20,000 nucleotides of DNA. It comes from Sphaeroforma sirkka. Taxonomy: Eukaryota > Opisthokonta > Ichthyosporea > Ichthyophonida. Below are positions 1 to 10,691 of the stretch, piece after piece. A program made the position numbers and the translations under genes. Within the stretch, counting starts at the first letter, position 1. Each line of letters begins with the position of its first letter. The notes beneath the pieces were generated by a model. That model was not told the DNA's origin. It saw nothing but the letters and a program-made list of their open reading frames with translations, and made no database searches. The DNA is taken from positions 95,001-115,000 of the forward strand of contig LUCW03000098.1 in assembly GCA_001586965.3 (NCBI GenBank), written 5' to 3'.

Positions 1-731
1 GCAAGGCGATTATGCTCCCTTGCAAATAAAGTATGTAAGGCTGTGAGGCCAGGCTGCTCCATAGTTCGCACATCACCGGAATAGAAGACCTCCGATCCAT
101 CTTCAATTCTTGTAGGTAGTAAGTGGTAGGGCCCCAGGTCGTAATCGTAAAAGATACCTTCGGTCATCTTAAGGAGATAATGAATTAAACCAGTGTTTGT
201 GACCGCTCTCAAATCAAGCTGTTTGGCTATATCTGAACCATAAATATTCGAAGCATCGATGTAGTGAGAGATTGCATTCCTGTTAGTATCGTCCATGCCT
301 GCAGCACGAGTGAATTTCATGATCTTGTCATTGAATATTGGATCTTCGGCATCGCATTGAATATTGCTTGCGTATGCATCCCCGTCCCCAGCATGTGTCT
401 CTGTAATATCATGATCTACGAATTGACCCCATTGCATGACCATATGATTGAGATGATTCTTATCATATCTATTCCTCGTCTGTTGAAAAATTTCCTGACT
501 AATGTTACGTGGCGATGGTTTATCATCCATGCTTGACAGATCTGTATTGAGTGGTGGTCTCATGTGCTGTGCGACAGGGTGAAACGGACTTTCAGTTTGT
601 CCGCGTGTATCTGCGCTATGGGCATTGCCACCGGCATTAGCTTGCCGGAATTTAGCCATAGGACATTGTGCGGTAGTATATCCAAAGCATAATGCCAGTG
701 CTACGAGGTAAAGTAAACGTTTGGATAACAT
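1..731 (-). CDS. Secreted animal-type heme peroxidase, N-terminal part (runs off left edge)
   Basis: Open on the minus strand from ATG at 731 to the window edge: 243 codons, no intron, no stop. Residues 1-21 form a signal peptide (K4-R5, hydrophobic 6-18, likely cleavage after TTA21), so the enzyme is probably secreted or vesicular. Family hallmarks are in the right order. WGQFVDHDIT at 101-110 carries distal Q103, H107 and the heme-ester aspartate D106. The calcium loop SHYIDASNIYGSD is at 155-167. RTMEQPGLTALHTLFAREHN at 222-241 carries catalytic R222 and the heme-ester glutamate E225. By family knowledge these enzymes (peroxinectin, peroxidasin, myeloperoxidase) use H2O2 to oxidise halides or organic donors. 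Q226 replaces the methionine that gives myeloperoxidase its sulfonium link. N76-I-S is a glycosylation sequon. The proximal-histidine half lies outside the window. The exact subfamily and substrate cannot be told. Confidence 0.94.
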   Translation of the reverse strand, partial: MLSKRLLYLVALALCFGYTTAQCPMAKFRQANAGGNAHSADTRGQTESPFHPVAQHMRPPLNTDLSSMDDKPSPRNISQEIFQQTRNRYDKNHLNHMVMQWGQFVDHDITETHAGDGDAYASNIQCDAEDPIFNDKIMKFTRAAGMDDTNRNAISHYIDASNIYGSDIAKQLDLRAVTNTGLIHYLLKMTEGIFYDYDLGPYHLLPTRIEDGSEVFYSGDVRTMEQPGLTALHTLFAREHNRL

Positions 732-1572
732 GATTAGACCGTACAGTTTCTAAAATTATATATATACACTACTATCTTTCCTAACCACTATTACAACTTG
801 CCTTGAAGAAACGAATTTACTTTTGTGTATAAGCGTAGTTGTGTTGTGGAGACCGATCACTTAAAAAGTCAGTTTATATACGTCATAGTAGTTGTTTGGA
901 TTAGACTTTAGAGGGAGATTTCTGATTTTTCAAGACCCCTCAGTCCCTCACCAGTTTCACCACAACGATCCTCTGCGGATAATTCATAGCCTTCTAATGA
1001 TTCAATTTATTTAAAAAGCTATGCATAATTGTTATTATTTCCTATGTGTGAACACTAGTAGTGGACAACACGCAAAAGATAAAAAGAAAAAGAAAAGTTG
1101 TCGACCTGTGAATAGAAAAATACAGAATTGTATTGACATATATTTAATTTTATGAAAACAAAGCATTTTTATTTTTATTTCCACTCTGCCAGTGAGTTAT
1201 TTTAGCCGGGAGTCAAGTCAGTGCTCCAATCAATACTGAATAAATTTAAAATTAAGAATTCTGGGAAATATAAAGGAAACAAAATACAGTTGTTGTTTCT
1301 TTAAAAAAAACAATTGTAATTGTTTAAAAAAAAAATGAAAAGCCAATTTAATTTTGTGTCTTCAGTTATTCAGTCAGTCGTCAGTCGTCACTCTCTTGAA
1401 AAGTTGAAATGTAGAGCGCCCAGTCGCCGCGGCCGCCGGCAAAGTGCCCACTCCACTGCCCACACTCGTACTCTTTAGGTATAAGTAATTACTAATTCGT
1501 TTACTCTGAACCTTGTGGTTTTAGCGGGATTTTAAAATTCCCGAAAATTGAAAATACTGAAATGCGAATGTC
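732..1572. other. Upstream region of the peroxidase gene, no further gene seen
   Basis: AT-rich with many short A/T runs. No open frame of note on either strand. The only compositional break is a short GC-rich island near 1416-1440 containing CCGCGGCCGCCGGC. I see no coding signal in it. Confidence 0.5.
873..880 (-). promoter_or_regulatory. Probable TATA box of the peroxidase gene
   Basis: On the minus strand this reads TATATAAA, directly preceded by a CRE-like TGACG. It lies about 140 bp upstream of the peroxidase ATG, which would give a 5' UTR of roughly 110 nt. A second TATA-like run (minus TATATATAAT, about 757-766) lies too close to the ATG to leave a normal UTR, though it cannot be excluded. 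This is position and sequence match only. Confidence 0.4.
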
Positions 1573-2118
1573 TTTATACGGCACTGGTGACAATTAAATT
1601 ATTAACCACCTCAGGCTTCCTACCAGTCTCATACTTTTTCGAGTTTACTTTGTTTTTTAAGATGTAATTAGCGTGAATGTAGCCCATTTATTGCACTTGT
1701 TGTATTAGTTCTTTGTCGGCCTCAGAAGAGAGGTCGACGTATGTTAGACACGAATAGTGTCAACTGTAAAACCATGGGCGAATCCAAAACAATAGCTAAG
1801 ACAGAGGACGCCTATATACATGTGCCTAACTACTAACATATGTCAAACCCTTAAAACCGACAAGGACCTGACATAAGTGCAACAAATGGGTTGTATCCGC
1901 GCTACAATATCTAACATTTAAGTCGAGCGCTTTCAGCCGACAGATAACAAGCAACCGACAGAAAACAAACACAACTCACAAGTGCTTAAAATCACGCTAA
2001 TTAGATTAATAATACACCTATATTTAAGCAAATTAAACTTGAAAAAAGTACGTATGAGACTGGTAGGAAACTGGGCCTGAGGTGGTTAATAGTTTTATCT
2101 TTACCAGTGCCGTATAAA
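1573..2118. mobile_element. Probable non-autonomous DNA transposon (MITE-like) with long inverted repeats
   Basis: The ends are inverted copies: TTTATACGGCACTGGT at 1573-1588 and ACCAGTGCCGTATAAA at 2103-2118. Similarity continues inward with indels. The left arm has TTAACCACCTCAGG, CTACCAGTCTCATAC, TAATTAGCGTGA and GCACTTGT. The right arm (about 1978-2118) carries the reverse complements in mirror order. The arms are about 128 and 141 bp around a core of about 277 bp with no open frame. Long terminal inverted repeats without a transposase fit a MITE or other non-autonomous DNA element. I could not find a convincing target-site duplication, so the exact ends and superfamily are open. Arm divergence suggests an old copy. 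Confidence 0.7.
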
Positions 2119-3742
2119 AATATTCATAGTAGTCATCATGGGACATGGTAGTCACTACTCAGCACTCACTACTAGTAATTTTTAATATATATATATATAT
2201 ATATATTTTCTAAATACATAGTGACTACATATATACATATTCACTGTTTCGTATTTAAAAAAATCCCCGTCGCTTCTTCTTGTACATACGGAATTACGGA
2301 TGGACGTGGACTCTGTAGTGGAGTCGTGGACAGCGAATTCAACAATATATTTTACTGAACTTTATTAAAAAAACTAGTAGTATATAAAGATATATTTTAA
2401 CGTTGCCATAAACAACAAACGCATATTGTCGTTTACCACCAGGCCAGAAAGCCAGAAAAATTGCAAGACCCTCTCAACCCTCAAGTGTGGAGTCTAAATA
2501 CTAAATACTAGGACAAATTGAGAGAAAATAGAACTTTAAAAAAATACTTTGATAGTAAACATATTGTTCAAATATCATTAAAAAATAAAAAAATATAGTG
2601 ATTCTTTTTTAGAAGTTATTGTTCTTTTTAAAAAAAGAATCAAAATAGACAATTCGATTTTGAAACATTGGATCAGTGTATTTCTAAAATATCGTATCAG
2701 TGAAAACTGAAAAGTGATAACAGATTCAGGGAGTCTGATATGTAGTCATGTTATTTACTCACGAGAGACCGATTAGCGACACTCCTTTCAGGTAAAATGT
2801 AAATAGTAAATACCGAGTATATACTATTTACAAAGTATGTAGTGAGTAATATAATACGTGTTTAAAAAAAAGACAGGTGGGTACTAGGTAAATCGCACTG
2901 AGTTGTGAGTACCGACTACAGCTGCAGCAAAATACATATTAAGACCGTCTTTAAAAAATAGTGGGATGGAATTATAAAAAATAGTATCTGACTGATCAGT
3001 GATCAGTGTTATTTAGTGTGTGATTACGCTGTTTCTCGCTACTAAAAACTCTCTAGAGTAGAGTACTAGATTGTCAAATAGAATTTTTGAGAGAGCGTCA
3101 AAAAAAAACAAACTATCTGCTATCGGTCTAAATATATATCTCAATCTCAATCTGCCATGTCAGAATATCAATCAGTGACTCAGAGTCTCAGTGTCTCTTG
3201 AGTCTTCTGAGAGAATCAGTTTTGTTGTTTGATTTAGAAGACTATGGTTTTGTTAATAAAAAAATAAGAATACTATCAGAACATATTTAGTCTTCTAAAT
3301 ATACATCAGAACAATACAACAGATTGAAAAAAAGTGAACTGGTGACTGGGGCCACTGGGCTCGTGGACCTTGGGGCTTGGTCGGTCGTGGCGTCATGGTG
3401 AGTGGTCAGTAATCAGTACTCAGTAGTGAGTACCCTATGAGTAGTCACTGGTGGGAGTGGTGGCTGGTGCTATGCAGCCACGGGGCATGGGCCCGTGGCC
3501 CCATGCCCCATTGTCTGTTCCCCAGGTAACCACGTTCCTTATTTGTTTTTTTTGAGTCATTCTCCTTCTGTGTTTCAGTGTTTTGCTTTTAGTGTTGAGT
3601 GTTCTCAGTTCTCAGTTCTCAGTAATGCGAATCTGGTCTAAAGTGAGTCAAGTCTAAAAGTCACAAGTTGGCAGTTGCTCAACTCTCAAGAAGTCACTTT
3701 CAAGACCTGAGTGTTTATAAAAAAGAGAGTATTTTTTATGTG
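2119..3742. other. Gene-free, AT-rich region with cryptic simple repeats
   Basis: No supported gene. It holds a (TA)11 run at 2185-2206 and a perfect 11-bp inverted repeat GATTCTTTTTT / AAAAAAGAATC (2600-2610 and 2631-2641). From about 2690 to 3700 there is unusual density of short CAGT, AGTCT and TCTCAG words, for example the triple TTCTCAG near 3600-3622. A GC-rich patch lies at about 3340-3530. Confidence 0.5.
3482..3509. repeat. Perfect GC-rich hairpin
   Basis: GGGGCATGGG (3482-3491) and CCCATGCCCC (3500-3509) are perfect inverted repeats around an 8-base loop, inside an otherwise AT-rich region. There is no adjoining gene or T-run, so no terminator role is proposed. Confidence 0.6.
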
Positions 3743-5031
<1,289 letters not shown>

Positions 5032-5082
5032 AAGGACATAACACGCTCTTATCATTATAAGGACAGAACACGCTCGTATCAG
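5032..5082 (+). repeat. Short direct repeat, 27-bp period
   Basis: AAGGACATAACACGCTCTTA... at 5032 recurs at 5059 as AAGGACAGAACACGCTCGTA..., with two mismatches over about 23 bases. There is no coding content. Confidence 0.7.
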
Positions 5083-5090
5083 TATACATT

Positions 5091-5256
5091 ACGTATATAT
5101 GCTGTTGTACAGGTACATAGAGGATATTTTAAATCGTTCGTAGCGATGTCATAGGCAGTGGAGGGGAGATCTCGTAATTTTGACTTACATATATATGCTG
5201 TTGTACAGAACTTAAAATCGGTCGTAGCGATGTCAATAGCAGTGAAGGGGAGACCT
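5091..5256 (+). repeat. Direct repeat of about 70-80 bp, two copies
   Basis: Copy 1 (5091-5172) and copy 2 (5187-5256) share TATATATGCTGTTGTACAG, then TTAAAATCG-like, TCGTAGCGATGTCA and AGGGGAGA blocks in the same order, with a short deletion in copy 2. They lie in the 3' flank of the transporter gene. Function is unknown. Confidence 0.75.
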
Positions 5257-5433
5257 AGTCGTAGCGGACGTATATTCTACTAGTCAAACAGAATGATGCA
5301 ATCGTGGGGACTGATGCAGAGGCCGAAGTTTGTGCTGGACTTTGAGTAATGCCATTAAAGTATGGACATGCTCCGGTAAATTACGAGATTCTTACTCAGT
5401 GCAACACCGCGCTGACATTCATAACCTTTTACT

Positions 5434-5439
5434 TTTATT
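5434..5439 (-). terminator. Probable polyadenylation signal of the MFS gene
   Basis: On the minus strand this is AATAAA, about 29 nt past the transporter stop codon (5468-5470). That would imply a very short 3' UTR, common in compact protist transcripts. Motif match and position only. Confidence 0.45.
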
Positions 5440-5467
5440 ATTATATATATACATATCCTCGCTACTA

Positions 5468-7884
5468 TTATTTCTTTTTGGAGGTCGCATCCATGGAATT
5501 ACCAAGATACACAACTATAAGAAGCAAAGCTAAGGCTAGAGATCCAGCCCCACACCCAATCATTGTGCTCGCCCAGCCTAGTCTAGTCAAAGCAATGGGA
5601 GCTACGATGGAACCAGCCACCGTCACTACTATGTTGGCTGTGAATAAAACGCCATAGATAACTCCTGGCTTGTAAGGCCACTTCTTCACCACAGACCCTG
5701 GAAAGATCGCGTACACTCCCCCGAGCGAGGAGAAGAGGCTGGTGGTGTATATGGCGTAATAGAAAGTGTGGAATGAGTACGAAGTACCTGGACTAAACGA
5801 ATGGTATTGACATGCCTGCCTCATTAGACTGCAATTTGTCTGTACTAGTAATTGTAATGCAAAATAAAAATAAAATCTTCATCCCATCCTGAGCTTCATG
5901 TAGGCAAGAATGTTGAGGTGCTAGGTACATCCCCCCCCAAAATAAACGGACAATAAACTGTACAGATATATATCTAATAGTCCAGTCTGAGATATCTACC
6001 AACTCTCACACAATCTCATGCAATAATTGAAGCAAAGGTGAACTACAGGCCACTTAAGAAACACAAAGAACAATTTTATACCCCAAATTGCTTGCGAGCA
6101 ACAAACATAAACCTCAAAACTAATATGCGCTATGTGCAACAGGTGCTTTACGTCGTATGAGCAGATGGCTGCTCAAGTACGCGAAAAGCCGAGATCGCTT
6201 ATAAAATGATTCAATATCAACATGCAGGCATGAACATAGACCACAGTAAGTCAATTAAATATACCGCTTATATAGACACCCATCCAAGCATACAAAAATG
6301 GCACCCGTACCCAACAACCACGTGCAGGATACAAGATTTGAGATGCAATTGTAAACTACTAAGAGAGGTTCACTTGTGCGTAGTATTACAGTTAAGCAAC
6401 CCCGTACACAGGCACAAGGTAGATGATGGCCTTAACAACGAGATCTCATGCTGTGCGCATCTGGTTAACAATCACATACAAAGACCTCCGATTGATATCC
6501 ATAGGTACGAATAAAACCAGGAGTAACATTTGAGCATATTAACAGAAGGGTGCATGTCGCCACATACCCGCACACCCAGGCGAAGAAGGCTGCCTTGCCC
6601 AGAAACCTCGTACAATAAAAGGTTAGCAGCAGGAATGTGAACACGCTCGTCAGCGCCGTCGCCGTCCTCCTGAACCCGTAGAAGTCAAACAACCGGCCGT
6701 ATACAATACGGCCTAAAGCGTTAAATATACTAGCACACGCCCCAACGCTCGACAGAAACAAGTCCGAGGAAATGTGCGCTCCCTCGGGCGAGTTTCCAAA
6801 CAACTTCCAATTGGCAGACACGAAGGTCGACCCCCAGCCACACAGGCCAAAGCAGAGGTAAAGTAGCACAAAATCGCGCGACACAAACACCTTGGACGGC
6901 GCCAGCGCGAGGATAGGCTGGTCCAGGTCAAACACTTTACTGCCTGCGCGGTAGTGGACAATGACTTCTTCGTCATCGTCTTTTTCAGGCGGGGCGGTGG
7001 TCCTGGTATTTGCGGGGTCGGTCGGCTGGTGCAGGGACGAGTTGCCGTGCCCATCGTCTGTGGGAATGGCCTGGTATGTACCATAGCTATCACTACCGCT
7101 GGCTGTGTGGTTGGCATGCAGCGCGTTGTCTGTCACGGGGGGGTTGCATATAAAGAAGCACATGAGGATCTGTATACAGACATACACCGTGGCCAGTAGG
7201 CGTAGCAGGTCAGGCAAGCGATCGGTGACTTCTCGAGGGCATCCGTACTCACAAGACAGTCCATCGGGATTGATATACCACGATTGAATGGGGTTGAAAA
7301 TACAGGCTCCCAGGCCAAACCCAGCCACAGTAACCCCTGTGACGAGTCCTTGGGATTCGGGGAACCATTTCCAGCCGGCTGCCTGAGTGAAGGAGAGTAA
7401 GAGGATATAGAGTGAGGTAACTGGATACGAAACTACCAATATGGTAGAGTTGAGAAACTGTTTAAAGGCTGAGCGAAAGGCGAGCGTAGCGCACAAACAA
7501 GGAAAGAATCGAGTGTAGCACACTAACAGAGTAACGATGTGTGCAATTGCAGACTTGGGGTACCTATATGTTTATGTAGGATATATTCACAAAGACAGAA
7601 AACATTTACTTTATACAAATACGAATATGTAAGACCAATTGAGAAAATACAAGGATACATATGTCATATTGAATATATAGATATATAAACCGTAAAACAT
7701 TTCAACGCTTCAATGACTTCTCAGAGTATATTTAATCACAAATAGACAACTAAAAATATGTCCATAGGCACAGATCCATAACAAACCACACGCACACACA
7801 TAAAAAAAAAAACATAGCAAAGATATACATACATATATTCTTATTAATATATATACATATATATATATACAAATACAAATATAA

Positions 7885-7921
<37 letters not shown>

Positions 7922-7996
7922 ATAATACACAGATATACGTACAGACACACAGACACACAGACACACAGACACACAGACACATATATATATATATAT

Positions 7997-8069
<73 letters not shown>

Positions 8070-8569
8070 GACGAACATAGCTACCGTTATACCATAACAA
8101 GTTGGTATGTATAGACAAGCAGACATGATCGTTTGCACACGTAAACTCCTTACATGTAAATCCACGCGCACAAATTAAACTGAAACATAAAATAGAATCA
8201 CCAACATAAACACAGAAATAGACCGACACACTTTTACACACACACATTAGCATGTATATATTTAAATCTATACAATGTATATATGTCTGCATACACAAAT
8301 ACATATATACATACATATATCAATATACATATATATACATTTGTATATATATATATATATATATATATTTTGATGTATATATATATATATTGATGTATAT
8401 ATGAACAAAACCATGCATGCATACATATATTAATCACAGACATACATCCCACACATATATAAAAATAAATTAACACACACACACATACATGCTTTTATAT
8501 ATATATATATGTATATGTAGGATGTATGTCTATTAATATATGTATACATGCATGTTTTTTGTTCAAAAA

Positions 8570-8621
<52 letters not shown>

Positions 8622-8866
8622 GTATATGGGTATATATACAAAAAACATAGGTAGATGCATGTATATGAATATATATACATAAACACAGACATACACGGAC
8701 ATCAATATAGACATCATCAGATACGGATACATTATACATTACGTACATACATGCATACATACATATACATATGCCACATGCATATGTATTATATATATAT
8801 ATATATATACATATACATACACATCACCCGCACACACATCACATCATCATCACACATCATCAACAT

Positions 8867-8907
<41 letters not shown>

Positions 8908-8973
8908 AAACATATTAATATACATATATATATAGAAACGCGCACACACACATATATACACACACACATACAT

Positions 8974-9046
<73 letters not shown>

Positions 9047-9080
9047 CACATACATACATGTACACGTACGTATATACGAT

Positions 9081-9169
<89 letters not shown>

Positions 9170-9721
9170 CGTTTGTGTGTATAGGTGTGTGGGTCTGCAT
9201 TAATTGATATGCGTACTGACCAACGACTGGTGGGCATCACACAGTCAATCTAATACCATACACTTAGTTTAGTTACACACAGAAGCTATATTTTACGAAT
9301 CACATACCAGAGGGCAACTATATGCAAGGCCAATTCCCATCCCAAAGATTATTCCTTGGGTCAACAGGAGTGTGATGAAGGTTTCTGCACCCCACGCCGC
9401 CAGGAATACCCCGAAAGAGGATAACAACCCTCCTATAAGCGCTATTAATCTTGGACCAAACCGACTCTCTAGCTCGCCCCCCAGATACATAGTAGTGCCC
9501 TGTCCGCATGCAGCAAGTGCGATTAACCACGTCATATTGCCTTGCAATCGTGTGTATTCTTCAGATCTATGTCCCGGTGTTGGGAAGGAACAGTTGTCAT
9601 CGTGTTCGCATATATAGCTTACATAGTATGTCGAGAGATTGCCTATACAGTAGAGTGTGCCCAGAGTCACATGTAGACCTGCCCCTGCTGCTACCGCACG
9701 GATGCCTCTCCAGTTAGGCAT
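5468..9721 (-). CDS. MFS transporter, oxalate/formate-antiporter-like (OFA/monocarboxylate) family, three exons
   Basis: Spliced model on the minus strand: 9721-9308, 7382-6568, and 5792 or 5738 down to 5468. All junctions are in frame. Donors are CTG|GTATGT and GG|GTATGT. The exon 2 acceptor is CTTCACTCAG|GCA after a pyrimidine tract. The product is 517 or 499 residues with twelve predicted membrane helices: four in exon 1, six in exon 2, two plus the end of helix 10 in exon 3. MFS loop motifs are visible: [11 protein letters not shown] at 81-91, and [16 protein letters not shown] after helix 8. [20 protein letters not shown] (from residue 142) and [12 protein letters not shown] are typical of OFA-like protist transporters. 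A hydrophilic central loop with an acidic DDDEE patch separates the two halves. Substrate is likely a small carboxylate by family, but this is not shown. The upstream GTG at 9775 is not used; ATG at 9721 begins the protein, and an in-frame stop lies at 9799. Confidence 0.85.
5739..6567 (-). other. Intron 2 of the MFS gene
   Basis: Donor GTATGT begins at 6567. The acceptor is either TTTAG ending at 5793 or CACCAG ending at 5739. Both keep the frame because they differ by 54 nt. Open frames here, such as the plus-strand one at 6206-6514, have no recognisable content. No large repeats are present, unlike intron 1. Confidence 0.6.
7801..9181. repeat. Microsatellite-packed intron segment
   Basis: Many blocks of (TA)n (about 7900-7921, 7981-8054, 8346-8369, 8574-8619, 8790-8808, 8870-8904, 8977-9041, 9097-9148). 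Between them lie (CA)n, (ACACAG)n near 7940-7980, and ATACAT or AAATAT variants. All frames over it encode Ile-Tyr or Val-Cys repeats and are not genes. Confidence 0.95.
9081..9169. repeat. Palindromic microsatellite (CA)n(TA)n(TG)n
   Basis: (AC)8 at 9081-9096, alternating AT at 9097-9148, then GT repeats at 9149-9169. The CA and GT arms are reverse complements around a self-complementary TA core, so the whole 89 bp can fold as one hairpin in DNA or in the intron RNA. Confidence 0.85.
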
Positions 9722-10621
9722 GTTGGAGGATATCGTGACCTTAATTGTGTTTATCGGTAAGTAGTTACCGTACACTAATAAGAGCGCAGAGACTTCTCAC
9801 ACAAGCTCTAAAAAGCACTTCACGATGTGGTGCGATAAGACAGTACTACACTTAGCCGATGAGTGCACGTGTGACGTTTTATTTAGAAACATTGTGCGAA
9901 TAGACGGCTGCTAACCGGCTTACAGCTCTGCACCAAACATCATTGTGAAAGGGACTAGTTCAGCACTTCAGCGTATACGTTGTACGTAAATGTACTAAAA
10001 AGTTTAATAATTCAAAAAAAAAACAAAAAAAAACGTTATAACGTATAAGTCGAGGAAAGGGTCACCTACATTTTATGAGATATATATGGGCGACATATAC
10101 TGGAAGTCGCCTTATTATATATTGCATCATAGACACCAAATACTGCACCCTCACAGAAAATACAGGCCCGAATCTAACAAAGGTTGAGCGTAAACGTAAA
10201 AAAGTATGAACTCGTATTTTTTTAAACCATATGTACTGAGGTCTGAGGTCTGTCCACTGAAACTCTGAAGTCTGAAGTCTGAATGAAGTCTAAACTCGAG
10301 GTATCCCGCATGCATTTGTTTTAAAAAAAAAGAGGTCAGTGTAACTGTGTATAGTAGTGATTAACGAAGTCGATGACTCACTAATGTGTCATAAGAGTCA
10401 TATCCTCTTTCAGAAGTCAGGCGTAAGGTTATTGGATAACTAATACAAGAGTTGTGACTCACTGCTGTGGAGTTTATAGTTTATTTTGTCTTTAGACTTC
10501 AGACTTCCACGACTTCCAAAGCTCTCGTCTAAAATACTCGCTCAACAGTCTACACTGTTCTACGTCATGTCCACCAATACTACTACTTCTTTTGAAAACA
10601 TACACTCGACGCATATAGTTG
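9722..10621. other. Divergent intergenic region between MFS and RING genes
   Basis: No gene is seen. It must hold the MFS promoter (minus) and the RING promoter (plus). On the MFS side there is a CACGTG E-box at 9866-9871 followed by TGACG. A perfect 12-bp palindrome ACGTTATAACGT lies at 10033-10044 after two A-runs. At 10235-10290 there is a cryptic repeat of (C)TGAAGT/CTGAGGT words. Confidence 0.45.
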
Positions 10622-10631
10622 TATATAAAAG
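10622..10631 (+). promoter_or_regulatory. TATA box of the RING gene
   Basis: TATATAAAAG lies 70 bp upstream of the RING-gene ATG at 10692. A start about 30 bp downstream would leave a 5' UTR of about 40 nt. Sequence and spacing agree with a TATA promoter. Confidence 0.6.
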
Positions 10632-10691
10632 ACGAGGGTAATTCTAACGCGCTCACAATTGTAACGGTCTACAACTTTTTAACAATATAAT

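Larger units (their letters stand above)
7383..9307 (-). other. Intron 1 of the MFS gene
   Basis: A 1925-bp intron from GTATGT at 9307 to CTCAG at 7383, phase 0 on both sides. Helix 4 of the protein ends at its donor and the KWFP motif follows its acceptor, as expected for the family. Most of 7800-9181 is microsatellite. Confidence 0.8.

Noticed and set aside
264..536. Plus-strand open frame of 90 codons
   Set aside because: It lies antisense to the peroxidase coding sequence, which has clear family motifs; this frame has none.
6206..6514. Plus-strand 102-codon frame
   Set aside because: Lies mostly in MFS intron 2 on the opposite strand, with no recognisable motif or splice context.
6713..7287. 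Several frames overlapping MFS exon 2
   Set aside because: Shadows of the transporter frame; low-complexity or without domain content.
7710..9240. Many minus and plus frames of Ile-Tyr, Val-Cys and Thr-His repeats
   Set aside because: Microsatellite inside the MFS intron; splice sites on both sides are in phase, so this stretch is removed.
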